DNA of 64,000 nucleotides from the NCBI GenBank assembly GCA_963674555.1, contig OY771429.1:868001-932000 (forward strand), written 5' to 3'. Positions within the stretch are counted from its first letter, which is position 1. The number at the start of each line of letters is the position of its first letter. The notes beneath the pieces are model-generated. The model saw only the letters and a program-made list of their open reading frames with translations, ran no database searches and was not told the origin of the DNA. Position numbers and translations under genes: made by a program. This document shows positions 16,977-24,640 of this stretch, piece after piece. The DNA comes from JBGMEA01 sp963674555 (GTDB lineage: Bacteria; Bacillota; Clostridia; Eubacteriales; Anaerofustaceae).

Positions 16977-17613
16977 TGCTGTACCCTCGCTGTTCCCAAT
17001 ATCCTTTATAGTTTGCATCAGACGAAAGTTCAATACGCGTGATCCATTTCGCCCATTTGTAACCGAGCTTTTCTTCAGCTACCAACTGGAACGGGAATCC
17101 AAGTTCAGGCGGAAGTTCCAAGCCGTTCATTTTGTAGGCGATCATGATATTTTTATCTAGGATCGTCTGCAAAGGAAGCGAAGTCGTATATCCGTCCTCC
17201 GAATGGAAAATCACGGTCACTGCGTCTGGCTGCACACCCGCTTCGGCGAACAGATCTTTTAATAATATACCTTCCCACAAAATATCCACGCTCCACCCTT
17301 CCACGCAGTTGAGTGTTACAAGTTTTGTGTACGATTGATGCGAAAGCACTTCGTCATATGTTAGTGTGAGCGGTGTGTCCACCAAACCGTCTATCGTCAG
17401 TTTATAAGTTTCGATGTCGATCTGTTGTGTGCCTTTGATCGAGTTATCTCTGAACTCCAATATCGAGGATAAGTCTTTGCCCTGATATTCCGTGATCTGC
17501 GTTTCCGCCAGTTCTTTTAAATGTTCTTCGTCAGTTTCATTCCTTGTTGCACAGCCCGCAAGGCTTGCTGTAAGTAAAATACATGCCAAAAATATATAAC
17601 CGATTTTTTTCAT
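16954..17613 (-). CDS. Extracytoplasmic molybdopterin-dependent oxidoreductase lipoprotein
   Basis: A 219-residue lipoprotein (lipobox LTASLAGC) with the sulfite-oxidase/MsrP-type Moco fold. LTLNCVEGWSVDILWEG contains the conserved Cys that ligates molybdenum, followed by FHSEDGYTTSLPL and ELGFPFQLVAEEKLGYKWAKW. It probably reduces an oxidised substrate outside the membrane (for example a sulfoxide) with electrons from the coupled membrane protein. The start ATG at 17613 follows GGAGG; the upstream in-frame Met codons would spoil the signal peptide. A Tat signal is absent, although most enzymes of this type use one. Confidence 0.82.
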   Translation of the reverse strand: MKKIGYIFLACILLTASLAGCATRNETDEEHLKELAETQITEYQGKDLSSILEFRDNSIKGTQQIDIETYKLTIDGLVDTPLTLTYDEVLSHQSYTKLVTLNCVEGWSVDILWEGILLKDLFAEAGVQPDAVTVIFHSEDGYTTSLPLQTILDKNIMIAYKMNGLELPPELGFPFQLVAEEKLGYKWAKWITRIELSSDANYKGYWEQRGYSNEADVEN

Positions 17614-17904
17614 CGTTTTACCTCCGATCATGATCAGACTGCTGGGAGTAAGCCGTATAGGCGATTCACACATCATTTCCTACCCTGTCAGTCTGTATTT
17701 TCATTATAGCACACGATCATGCACAAACAATAAGTAAGATTTTCTTACGGTTAGGCAAATCCTTTGTTGAATTCATTTATCCGGTGTGATAAAATGAGAA
17801 AAACATGATCGTTCGCATCCTAACTTCGCTAATAAACAGACGGAACCTCGTCATGCGTTTTTGGATCACCTGTTTTTTTTGTGATATATTATTGAGGAGT
17901 ATTT

Positions 17905-18279
17905 ATGAAAGTCATCTATGTGGGGCTGGGTGGATTTATCGGCGTGTCGTTGCGCTATATGATTTGCCTTTTTTCCCCGTGTGAGGCGGGTACGTTTCCC
18001 GTTACCACACTAGTGATCAATTTCATCGGTGCATTCGTCATCGGTCTTATCGCTGCATATGTCGCCTATATCGCGCCGTTGAACACGAACCTTACTCTAT
18101 TTCTGAGCGTTGGCTTATGCGGAGGATTCAGCACACTTGCCGCTCTTTCGCTCGAAGCGGTCGAATTGCTTGAAAACCATAAGATTGTTCTGGGCCTCAG
18201 CTATGCGATCATTAGCCTCACAGTTTGTCTGCTCGCGATCTACATTTCCAAATTGCTCGTAAAGTATTTCGCTGGATAA
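17905..18279 (+). CDS. crcB: Fluc/CrcB fluoride channel subunit 1 (degenerate Phe box)
   Basis: A 124-residue, four-helix Fluc-family protein. GLGGFIGVSLRY and the NFIGAF pore motif are present. The conserved GGFSTFATFS of the second copy reads GGFSTLAALS here, so both pore-lining Phe positions are Leu. In Gram-positive bacteria with tandem fluc genes the two products form a heterodimer in which one half may lose pore residues; this gene looks like that half. The ribosome site GAGGAG is good. No clear fluoride riboswitch is seen directly upstream. Confidence 0.9.
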   Translation: MKVIYVGLGGFIGVSLRYMICLFSPCEAGTFPVTTLVINFIGAFVIGLIAAYVAYIAPLNTNLTLFLSVGLCGGFSTLAALSLEAVELLENHKIVLGLSYAIISLTVCLLAIYISKLLVKYFAG

Positions 18280-18290
18280 ACAAAACAAAC

Positions 18291-18321
18291 AAAAAGACGA
18301 CTGTTCGGTCGTTCTTTTTTA
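18291..18321 (+). terminator. Terminator between the two crcB genes
   Basis: AAGACGAC/GTCGTTCTTTTTT hairpin with T-tract directly after crcB1, so the copies are separate transcription units. Confidence 0.85.
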
Positions 18322-18377
18322 CAAAACAATAAAACGTTGCATAATGTACTGTTCTGTGTTAGAATATAAAAAATTAT

Positions 18378-18464
18378 CGGGAATGAAGTTCTCCCATGTG
18401 CATACTAAAACGCTTTACGGCTGATGACTTCTGTTTATGAATTAAACGGTTCATCGCTTTTTTT
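18378..18464 (+). ncRNA. Fluoride (crcB) riboswitch with terminator platform
   Basis: The aptamer (18378-18433) has GGGAATGAAGTTCTCCC, then AAAACGC, then GGCTGATGACTTCTG, which are the conserved elements of the crcB motif. The loop GAAGT can pair with ACTTC to form the pseudoknot. The strand GCTGATGA can instead pair with TCATCGC (18451-18457), followed by seven T (18458-18464), making an intrinsic terminator. Fluoride binding should block that terminator and switch on crcB2. Confidence 0.9.
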
Positions 18465-18490
18465 ATTGGTGGATCGGGAAAGGAACGAAC

Positions 18491-18865
18491 ATGAAGATCA
18501 TTTATGTGGGTCTCGGTGGGTTCGTCGGCGTCTCTTTGCGCTATTTAACGTATCTTATGTTGCCATGCCCATCGGGCACATTTCCAATTACCACGATGTT
18601 GATTAATTTTATCGGTGCTTTTGTGATCGGGCTTATCGCTTCTTACGTCGCGTATTTCACGCCGATGAACACAAACCTTATCTTGTTTTTAAGCGTCGGT
18701 TTGTGCGGTGGGTTCAGTACTTTCGCCACATTTTCACTTGAGACAGTGGAACTGCTTGAAAACAGCAAGATATTGATGGGACTCGGTTACGCGTTTTTAA
18801 GCCTTACCGTTTGTCTCATAGCGATCTATATGGCAAAAATACTTGTCAAGTATTTCGCAAGTTAA
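18491..18865 (+). CDS. crcB: Fluc/CrcB fluoride channel subunit 2
   Basis: A 124-residue Fluc-family protein, strongly similar to the upstream copy but with the pore signature intact: GLGGFVGVSLRY, NFIGAF and GLCGGFSTFATFSLE. It exports fluoride across the cytoplasmic membrane, alone or as a heterodimer with copy 1. It sits 27 nt behind the T-tract of a fluoride riboswitch and has AAAGGAA as ribosome site. A terminator (18890-18922) follows. Confidence 0.93.
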   Translation: MKIIYVGLGGFVGVSLRYLTYLMLPCPSGTFPITTMLINFIGAFVIGLIASYVAYFTPMNTNLILFLSVGLCGGFSTFATFSLETVELLENSKILMGLGYAFLSLTVCLIAIYMAKILVKYFAS

Positions 18866-18889
18866 GCAAAAATATCTGCCTATAAAGCA

Positions 18890-18922
18890 AAAGGAGCGAT
18901 CCTTTATGATCGTTCTTTTTTT
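18890..18922 (+). terminator. Terminator after crcB2
   Basis: GAGCGATC/GATCGTTC stem followed by seven T. Confidence 0.88.
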
Positions 18923-18986
18923 ATTGCTTTTAGCCGTGAGATACGATATAAGAATCTCTTAGGTTAAAAAAACTATGCGTATTGTA

Positions 18987-19057
18987 TTGACAGAATAAGG
19001 AAGTAATAGTATATTATAGATACAGACCGACCGTCGGTCTGTATCTATAATATACTA
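18987..19057 (+). promoter_or_regulatory. Consensus promoter overlapped by a 51-bp perfect palindrome
   Basis: TTGACA (18987-18992), a 17-nt spacer and TATATT (19010-19015) form a strong promoter. From 19007 to 19057 runs a perfect inverted repeat with 25-bp arms around a single central base (19032). The centre contains GACCGAC-C-GTCGGTC, a typical TetR-family operator core. The repeat covers the -10 region and the start point, so the TetR protein encoded next most likely represses its own operon here. Confidence 0.88.
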
Positions 19058-19099
19058 AACATTATCAATATACTGTTGGAAAGAGATGGGAACAAATAT

Positions 19100-19783
19100 A
19101 TGGATCTAAAGGATAAAATCATTCAAACAGCAACAGAACTTTTTACGAAAAACGGATTCGAAAATACACCGATCGAAGAGATCATCCGAAAAGCAGGTTG
19201 CTCCAAAGGCGGATTCTATCACCATTTCAAGTCAAAAGATGAAGTCTTAGAGCATATCATAGATAACCTCTTGAACGAATTAATGACATATTTCGATCAG
19301 CCTGTCGTCTCAGACGACACTGACTTTCCCGAGCAATTCAATCAAGTGTATGATTTTATTACAGGATATAAAATCAACCAACTGGAAGATTGGAAAGGCA
19401 TCAAAAACGTGTTCATCTTCTCGGGAAATGAAAGAGCTTTACGCACTTTAAACAGGAAGTTCACTGAACTTGTCAAAGATTTATATTTACAACTGATCCT
19501 GCAAGGATCGGAAAAGGAAGAGATCACAACAGATTATCCCGAAGAAATCGCCGAACTTTGCGCAAGACAAGTTCTGTGGATATACGATTCGGCGATCAAA
19601 ACCTTAAAAGATCCGAACACGTTAGACTCCTATGAAACACTCCTTGATTTCAGCGAAAAATTGATAGCTCGACAATTGGGGCTTAAGGACGGACAAATCA
19701 AATACAAAGACTGTTCGTTGGAATATCAAAAGAAAATTATTATGATGTATTCGGCAAATGAGAAGGAGCAAGAAAATGATTAA
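19100..19783 (+). CDS. TetR-family regulator of the RPH-like gene
   Basis: A 227-residue TetR/AcrR repressor. The N-terminal helix-turn-helix spans about residues 5-50, with PIEEIIRKAGCSKGGFYHHF; the helical ligand domain follows. I choose the ATG at 19100, as the TTG at 19076 adds nothing to the domain. Its last codons overlap the next gene by 8 nt, which couples their translation. It sits 43 nt behind a 51-bp palindrome. The ligand is unknown; because the partner resembles an antibiotic-inactivating enzyme, a drug or natural product is plausible. Confidence 0.88.
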   Translation: MDLKDKIIQTATELFTKNGFENTPIEEIIRKAGCSKGGFYHHFKSKDEVLEHIIDNLLNELMTYFDQPVVSDDTDFPEQFNQVYDFITGYKINQLEDWKGIKNVFIFSGNERALRTLNRKFTELVKDLYLQLILQGSEKEEITTDYPEEIAELCARQVLWIYDSAIKTLKDPNTLDSYETLLDFSEKLIARQLGLKDGQIKYKDCSLEYQKKIIMMYSANEKEQEND

Positions 19784-22340
19784 GCGACTTATTGAAATAT
19801 CCAAAGAAGACTTTGAATTAGTCGGAGGTAAAGCGTATAATCTGGCTGCTATGTTACAAGCAGACATGCCTGTACCCGATGCATTCGTCATTACGTCAGA
19901 TGCATATAAAGACTATGTAAGCACAAATAATATCCAGGAAAAAATAAAGGCGGTACTTGCGTCAGACGACTCCGCTCTCACAACGGAAAATGAGATAAAA
20001 GTTCTCTTTAAAGTTGAGTTTTTATCAACATCTTTGAAAGAAGAGATCCTACGTCATCAAAAAGCGTTGAATGGCGAATGTTTTGCCGTGCGCAGCAGTG
20101 CAACCGTCGAGGATCTTCCCGGGATGAGTTTCGCAGGACAGTATTCAAGCTACTTGAATGTTGCACCTGCAGATCTTGAGTTTACGATCGTGGAATGTTG
20201 GAAATCCTTGTGGAATGCACGCGCGATCGAATACAGAAAAAACAATGATATACAAGATGAGTTTTATCACTGCGTCATTGTGCAACAGATGATCGAATCC
20301 GACATTTCCGGTGTTATATTTACAGCCAATCCGATCAACGGTATACGCGATGAATTGCTTATCAATGCTTCCTTTGGATTGGGTGAAGCGATCGTAAGCG
20401 GCGAAGTCGTTCCGGATCAATATATTGTCAATAAAAAAACCGGCGAGATCATATCGAAACAAATCAACGAAAAGCGTACATATGCACACTACGAAAGCGA
20501 AGGTATCGCATACTCGATCTTACCCGAAAACAAACAGAATAAATCATCTCTGTCCGATGAAATGATCGTAAAACTCTTTGAAGCAGGACAGCAAGTTGAA
20601 GCATTCTTCGAAAAAGCGCAAGACATAGAGTTTTCCGTTGACGAAGCGGGCAAAGTATTTCTGCTCCAGTCGAGGGATATCACAACTCTATATCCGATCG
20701 ATACGCTTGAACAAGACGGAAAACTTCGGGCGTATTTGGTTGCCAGCAATGTACTCTTGGCCGTTCGAGAAGCATGGACGCCTCTGGGCGCAAATTTATA
20801 TGGGACGATGTTCCCCTATACGATCAATTATATGGTGCAACCAAAGAAAAAATTAACGGATTCTTTTGTGCGGTATAACGGCGACAGAATTTTGTTGGAC
20901 ATTACTTATCTGCTTTCCTCGCGCTTGGTCGCAAAGCAACTGGGGCGTACTTTCTCCGGCAACGACTTACCTTTGAAAGACACCATGGATCATATCGTGG
21001 ATAAATACGGAAAACAGTTCAGAAGCCAAGGCATACGATTTAAAATACCTTGGAGCGTGATCAAATACGGATTTAAGGTTATGCCGTATATGAAAGAAGC
21101 AAAGAAATACAAACCTACAGAAAAATTCGAACAAATAAAAAAACTGGGCGAAGACTTCTATAACGAAAGATTAAAAGCATCGGAACGTTTGACGACCCTT
21201 GAAGAAAAGTGGTTTTTTGCGAAAGAAACTATGGAAAAGGTCTTTGCCTTAACACAAAGGCAGGCGTACTATTGTCTGGAAGTTAACGACTTACCCAAAA
21301 TTAAAAAGATCGTTCAAAAAAAATTCGGGGATAAATATGACCTTGATCAATTGACTTATGCATTGCCCAATTGTATAACGGTAGAGATCGGTATGGAGCT
21401 TAATCGTATCGCTCAATTTTTTGATGAGAATGGACTTGAACCTACGAGCGAACACCCGAAAGTCAAAGCGTTCCTCGATCGATACGGATATCGGGGTGAT
21501 ATAGAACTGGACTTCGGTACACCGAGGTGGAAAGAACAACCTGAATTCATCCTGAATCAGATCAAATCCTATATGGTCGACAAGATGTATGAACGAAACT
21601 TGCAAGACCATGAAGACAAATCCAAAGGAGCTGATAGGTTGATCGATGAGATCTATACGGCTTTCAGACAAAAAACAAACGATAATGCCGCCAAGAAATT
21701 GGCCGATAGAATGAGAGTGTATCGCATTGCCGCAGGAATGCGGGAGTATCCGAAGTTCAATATCGTTCAAGGATTGGATATCGCAAGGAAACTCATCCTG
21801 GATGAAGGGGAAAAGATGGCTTCACAAGGTATTCTTGATCGTGCACAAGATATTTTCTTCTTAAGCAAAGATCAGCTTTTGATGAAAGATCAAAGCGAAT
21901 TTAAAAAATTTAGTACTGCAGCCAAAGAGATCTACGATAAAGAAATGAAACGCATCAATATCCCGCGCGTCGTATTCAATACAGGTGAAACTTTTTATTC
22001 AGCTTATCGGATAGACCCAAATAGCAATGTTTTGCAAGGGATCCCGTTATCAGCAGGCATATACGAAGGACTTATCAGAGTAGTACGAGATCCAAAAAAG
22101 TCAGAGCTTAAAGAGGGCGAGATACTGGTAACGGAAACGACCAATCCCGCATGGACGCCGCTGTTTGCAACAGCCAAAGGATTGATCATGCAACACGGCG
22201 GTCCGCTCAGCCACGGAGGTATCGTAGCCAGAGAATACGGCATACCTGCTGTCGTAGGGATACCAACGGCTACAGAAATATTAAAAGACGGCCAACGCGT
22301 TCGCATCAACGGTGAAACAGGGACAGTTGAAATCCTTTAG
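19776..22340 (+). CDS. Rifampicin-phosphotransferase-like PEP-synthase-family enzyme
   Basis: An 854-residue protein with an N-terminal ATP-grasp domain (residues about 8-310: GGKAYNLAAM, FAVRSSATVEDLPGMSFAGQ, VFTANP, SFGLGEAIVSG). A long middle region follows, and the swivelling phosphohistidine domain lies at the very C-terminus (GGPLSHGGIVAREYGIP, His about 813). PEP synthase proper has the His domain in the middle and a PEP-binding barrel at the end; that barrel is missing. The order matches rifampicin phosphotransferases, which move the beta-phosphate of ATP to the drug. The middle, substrate-specific region is divergent, so another substrate is possible. The start ATG at 19776 follows AAGGAG. 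Confidence 0.78.
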   Translation: MIKRLIEISKEDFELVGGKAYNLAAMLQADMPVPDAFVITSDAYKDYVSTNNIQEKIKAVLASDDSALTTENEIKVLFKVEFLSTSLKEEILRHQKALNGECFAVRSSATVEDLPGMSFAGQYSSYLNVAPADLEFTIVECWKSLWNARAIEYRKNNDIQDEFYHCVIVQQMIESDISGVIFTANPINGIRDELLINASFGLGEAIVSGEVVPDQYIVNKKTGEIISKQINEKRTYAHYESEGIAYSILPENKQNKSSLSDEMIVKLFEAGQQVEAFFEKAQDIEFSVDEAGKVFLLQSRDITTLYPIDTLEQDGKLRAYLVASNVLLAVREAWTPLGANLYGTMFPYTINYMVQPKKKLTDSFVRYNGDRILLDITYLLSSRLVAKQLGRTFSGNDLPLKDTMDHIVDKYGKQFRSQGIRFKIPWSVIKYGFKVMPYMKEAKKYKPTEKFEQIKKLGEDFYNERLKASERLTTLEEKWFFAKETMEKVFALTQRQAYYCLEVNDLPKIKKIVQKKFGDKYDLDQLTYALPNCITVEIGMELNRIAQFFDENGLEPTSEHPKVKAFLDRYGYRGDIELDFGTPRWKEQPEFILNQIKSYMVDKMYERNLQDHEDKSKGADRLIDEIYTAFRQKTNDNAAKKLADRMRVYRIAAGMREYPKFNIVQGLDIARKLILDEGEKMASQGILDRAQDIFFLSKDQLLMKDQSEFKKFSTAAKEIYDKEMKRINIPRVVFNTGETFYSAYRIDPNSNVLQGIPLSAGIYEGLIRVVRDPKKSELKEGEILVTETTNPAWTPLFATAKGLIMQHGGPLSHGGIVAREYGIPAVVGIPTATEILKDGQRVRINGETGTVEIL

Positions 22341-22384
22341 ATGTTGTGTTGGGGTTTGATGTAAAAAATATGATTAAATATAAT

Positions 22385-22414
22385 AGAAAAAGACGACCGT
22401 TCGGTCGTCTTTTC
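22385..22414. terminator. Bidirectional terminator (RPH-like gene / focA)
   Basis: AAAAAGACGACC/GGTCGTCTTTTC perfect stem with tetraloop between convergent genes. Confidence 0.9.
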
Positions 22415-22433
22415 ATTTGTTGTTGTAAAGTAC

Positions 22434-23213
22434 TTACGCAGCTTTGTCAGCTTTAACATATGTTAAGAAGTAAACAACAGGTACGATGATAGCTCCGCCA
22501 ATCATGTTTCCGATCGTTACAGGAAGGATGTTGTTCAACCACATAGCGCCTGTCGTAATGCTTGCGCCTGCGAATTGTCCGAGCGGGATGAAGAACATAT
22601 TAGCGATGCTGTGTTCAAATCCGCTGAGTACGAAGAGCATAATCGGGAAGAAGATCGCGAAGATCTTTCCAACCAAATCTTTTGCGCCTGCTTGCATCCA
22701 GCATGCAAGAACAACGAGCATATTCGCTAAGATAGCTTTCATCATAGCAGCCATGAATGTCATACTTACTTTTGCTTCCGCAACTGCCATAACTTTGTCC
22801 GCTACAGCGCCGCCTGAGATCATGCCTGTTTGGCTGATAATGAAAGCCAAAAGGTAAGATCCGACGATGTTTCCGAGGTAAACCAAGATCCAGTTTCTTG
22901 CAACTTGGCCCCAAGTTACATTCTTATTGAATGCCGCTAAAGTCAACAGGTTGTTTCCTGTGAACAATTCAGCACCGCAAAGAATAACGAGCATAAGACC
23001 TACCGGGAATACCGAAGCGCCCAATAATTTTGCCAATCCGGGATCTGCAACGTTCGTTAAAACGAGTAAGAATCCCCACGCTCCGAAGCCGATGAACATA
23101 CCGGCAAAAATAGCCAATAAAATAGTTTTGAGTGTGCAAAGTTTACATTTGCCAACGCCGATGTTTACCCAATTCTGAGCGATTTCGGCAGGACTGAAAT
23201 AGTTTTTATCCAT
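22434..23213 (-). CDS. focA: Formate/nitrite transporter family channel
   Basis: A 259-residue, six-helix FNT-family channel. Family signatures are visible: FIGFGAWGFLLV, CGAELFTGNN and the half-helix region GFEHSIANMFFIP with the central His of the formate gate. It moves formate across the membrane. As last gene of the Wood-Ljungdahl methyl-branch operon it would import formate as a carbon source or release excess formate. The gene overlaps the upstream amidohydrolase by 8 nt. No Na+/H+ symport domain or pyruvate-formate-lyase gene is nearby. Confidence 0.92.
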   Translation of the reverse strand: MDKNYFSPAEIAQNWVNIGVGKCKLCTLKTILLAIFAGMFIGFGAWGFLLVLTNVADPGLAKLLGASVFPVGLMLVILCGAELFTGNNLLTLAAFNKNVTWGQVARNWILVYLGNIVGSYLLAFIISQTGMISGGAVADKVMAVAEAKVSMTFMAAMMKAILANMLVVLACWMQAGAKDLVGKIFAIFFPIMLFVLSGFEHSIANMFFIPLGQFAGASITTGAMWLNNILPVTIGNMIGGAIIVPVVYFLTYVKADKAA

Positions 23214-24090
23214 GATTCCTCCTAAATTTGTGTTTTATAACATTTTCGCCCTCAGTCAGGACGTTATGTAACAGTGTTTTATCTGTTATGATTTTGCTGA
23301 GATAGGCGTATTCGTCTTTTGTGCCTTTGCAATGCGGGACAAGATATGCTCCGGCATCGCTGCCTAGTGCTATTTGCGCGCCTTTCTCAACTGCTTTTAA
23401 GATATTTTCGTTGTGTAATTGTACGATCTTGCGTACAGTCTCTTGATCAAACCTTACAATTGGATCATCTAAAAGATTCGCGACCGTCGAAACAGTCGGT
23501 ACCCATACGCACGATGAATGTGCTAACGTTGCTATCGTATCGTCATCCATATAAAATCCGTGCTCTATGCTGTCCGCGCCCGCTTCGATCGCGTGTGTGA
23601 TCGTTTCACTTCCGTTCACGTGCACCATGACGCTGAATCCTTCTTGATGTATGATATGTATAATTTCTTTTAATTCTTCAAAGGTCAGGACACCTTCCGA
23701 TATCGCTCCGAATCGATCGAAGTCAATGATCCCGGATGCCATGATCTTTATAAAATCCGCGCTTTGCGCGCTCACATCTTCTAGTCTTTTGCGGAATTGT
23801 TTCACATCGGAAAACCCAAATCCGACGATATCGCCATAGTTTCCCAATTTATGCAGTGCGTATATCGGCGTTCGGTAATCGATCCCGTATTCGGGTGCAA
23901 TAGCCGGCGCACGTTTCGATACGCCCCTGTTGTCTCCGCCGTCTCTAAAAAACGAGATACCGCATTCTTGATACTGCGCAAAATGTTTGTGTATGATCTC
24001 TTCCCTAACATCGTCATCATGCAACGCGACTGCGTCAGCGTAATTGACTCCGTCAAGGATGATATGTCCGTGGCATTCGCCAAACATCAT
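23206..24090 (-). CDS. Amidohydrolase-superfamily enzyme
   Basis: A 294-residue metal-dependent hydrolase of the imidazolonepropionase/adenine-deaminase-like branch. HGHI near the N-terminus supplies the first metal-binding H-x-H, IKIMASG the Lys region, MVHVNGS and SIEHGFYMD two further His positions, and LGSDAGAY the terminal Asp. It lies between gcvH and focA with overlap to focA. A link with one-carbon metabolism (for example formamide or formimino release) is tempting, but the substrate cannot be read. The protein is short for the family because it lacks the N-terminal beta-sandwich part. Confidence 0.8.
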   Translation of the reverse strand: MMFGECHGHIILDGVNYADAVALHDDDVREEIIHKHFAQYQECGISFFRDGGDNRGVSKRAPAIAPEYGIDYRTPIYALHKLGNYGDIVGFGFSDVKQFRKRLEDVSAQSADFIKIMASGIIDFDRFGAISEGVLTFEELKEIIHIIHQEGFSVMVHVNGSETITHAIEAGADSIEHGFYMDDDTIATLAHSSCVWVPTVSTVANLLDDPIVRFDQETVRKIVQLHNENILKAVEKGAQIALGSDAGAYLVPHCKGTKDEYAYLSKIITDKTLLHNVLTEGENVIKHKFRRNHG

Positions 24091-24242
24091 TTCGTCCTTT
24101 CGCCTGATAATTTCCAGTTTGATCTCTATTGTGATACAGGCGTATTGTTATCGACGCAAATTTGCGCCAATCGCATAAATCTTTATAAATAAGTTCTGAT
24201 GATCCGATTTTCTCGAATCTTATTCTAATTTGATATTACCGC

Positions 24243-24617
24243 TTACTCCAGTGAATCTTCGTAATCCGCCGCTGACATCAATAAGTCCAATACGGCCAAG
24301 TCTTCTACCTCGAGTTCTACGATCCATGTTCCGTAAGGATCGTCGTTTATAAGTTGCGGCATATCGTCTAAGTCTTCATTGACTTGCACGACTTCGCTGG
24401 CAAACGGAACCGAAAGTTCGGAAGTTGTCTTATTGGATTCTATCTGTGCAAATACTTCTCCACCGGCGAATGTATCGCCTTCTGCGGGAAGATCGACATA
24501 AAGGATATCTCCCAGTCTGTCTTGCGCGTAATCCGTGATCCCTACAAGTACGGTCATGCCCTCGATCTGTACCCAAACATGATCGCTCGTGTACTTTAAA
24601 TCATTCGGATAATCCAT
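24243..24617 (-). CDS. gcvH: Glycine cleavage system H protein
   Basis: A 124-residue lipoyl carrier. The lipoylated Lys is K63 in AQIESNKTTSEL, where the usual form is ESVKAAS. Flanking strands GITDYAQDRLGDILYVDLP and the C-terminal helix are typical. No gcvP or gcvT is in the window. Pairing with lpdA inside the Wood-Ljungdahl operon copies the gene order of some acetogens and suggests reversible glycine synthesis from methylene-THF, with the other subunits elsewhere. The acidic C-terminus (ADYEDSLE) is a little unusual. Confidence 0.93.
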   Translation of the reverse strand: MDYPNDLKYTSDHVWVQIEGMTVLVGITDYAQDRLGDILYVDLPAEGDTFAGGEVFAQIESNKTTSELSVPFASEVVQVNEDLDDMPQLINDDPYGTWIVELEVEDLAVLDLLMSAADYEDSLE

Positions 24618-24640
24618 CGTACTCTCCTCTGTAAAAATAT

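Noticed and set aside
17794..17890. Possible second fluoride riboswitch upstream of crcB copy 1
   Set aside because: ATGATCGTTCGCATCC loosely resembles the first stem, but the conserved TGATG strand and pseudoknot partner are not found.
19776..22340. Phosphoenolpyruvate synthase (ppsA)
   Set aside because: The PEP-binding barrel is absent and the His domain is at the C-terminus, so the domain order does not fit.
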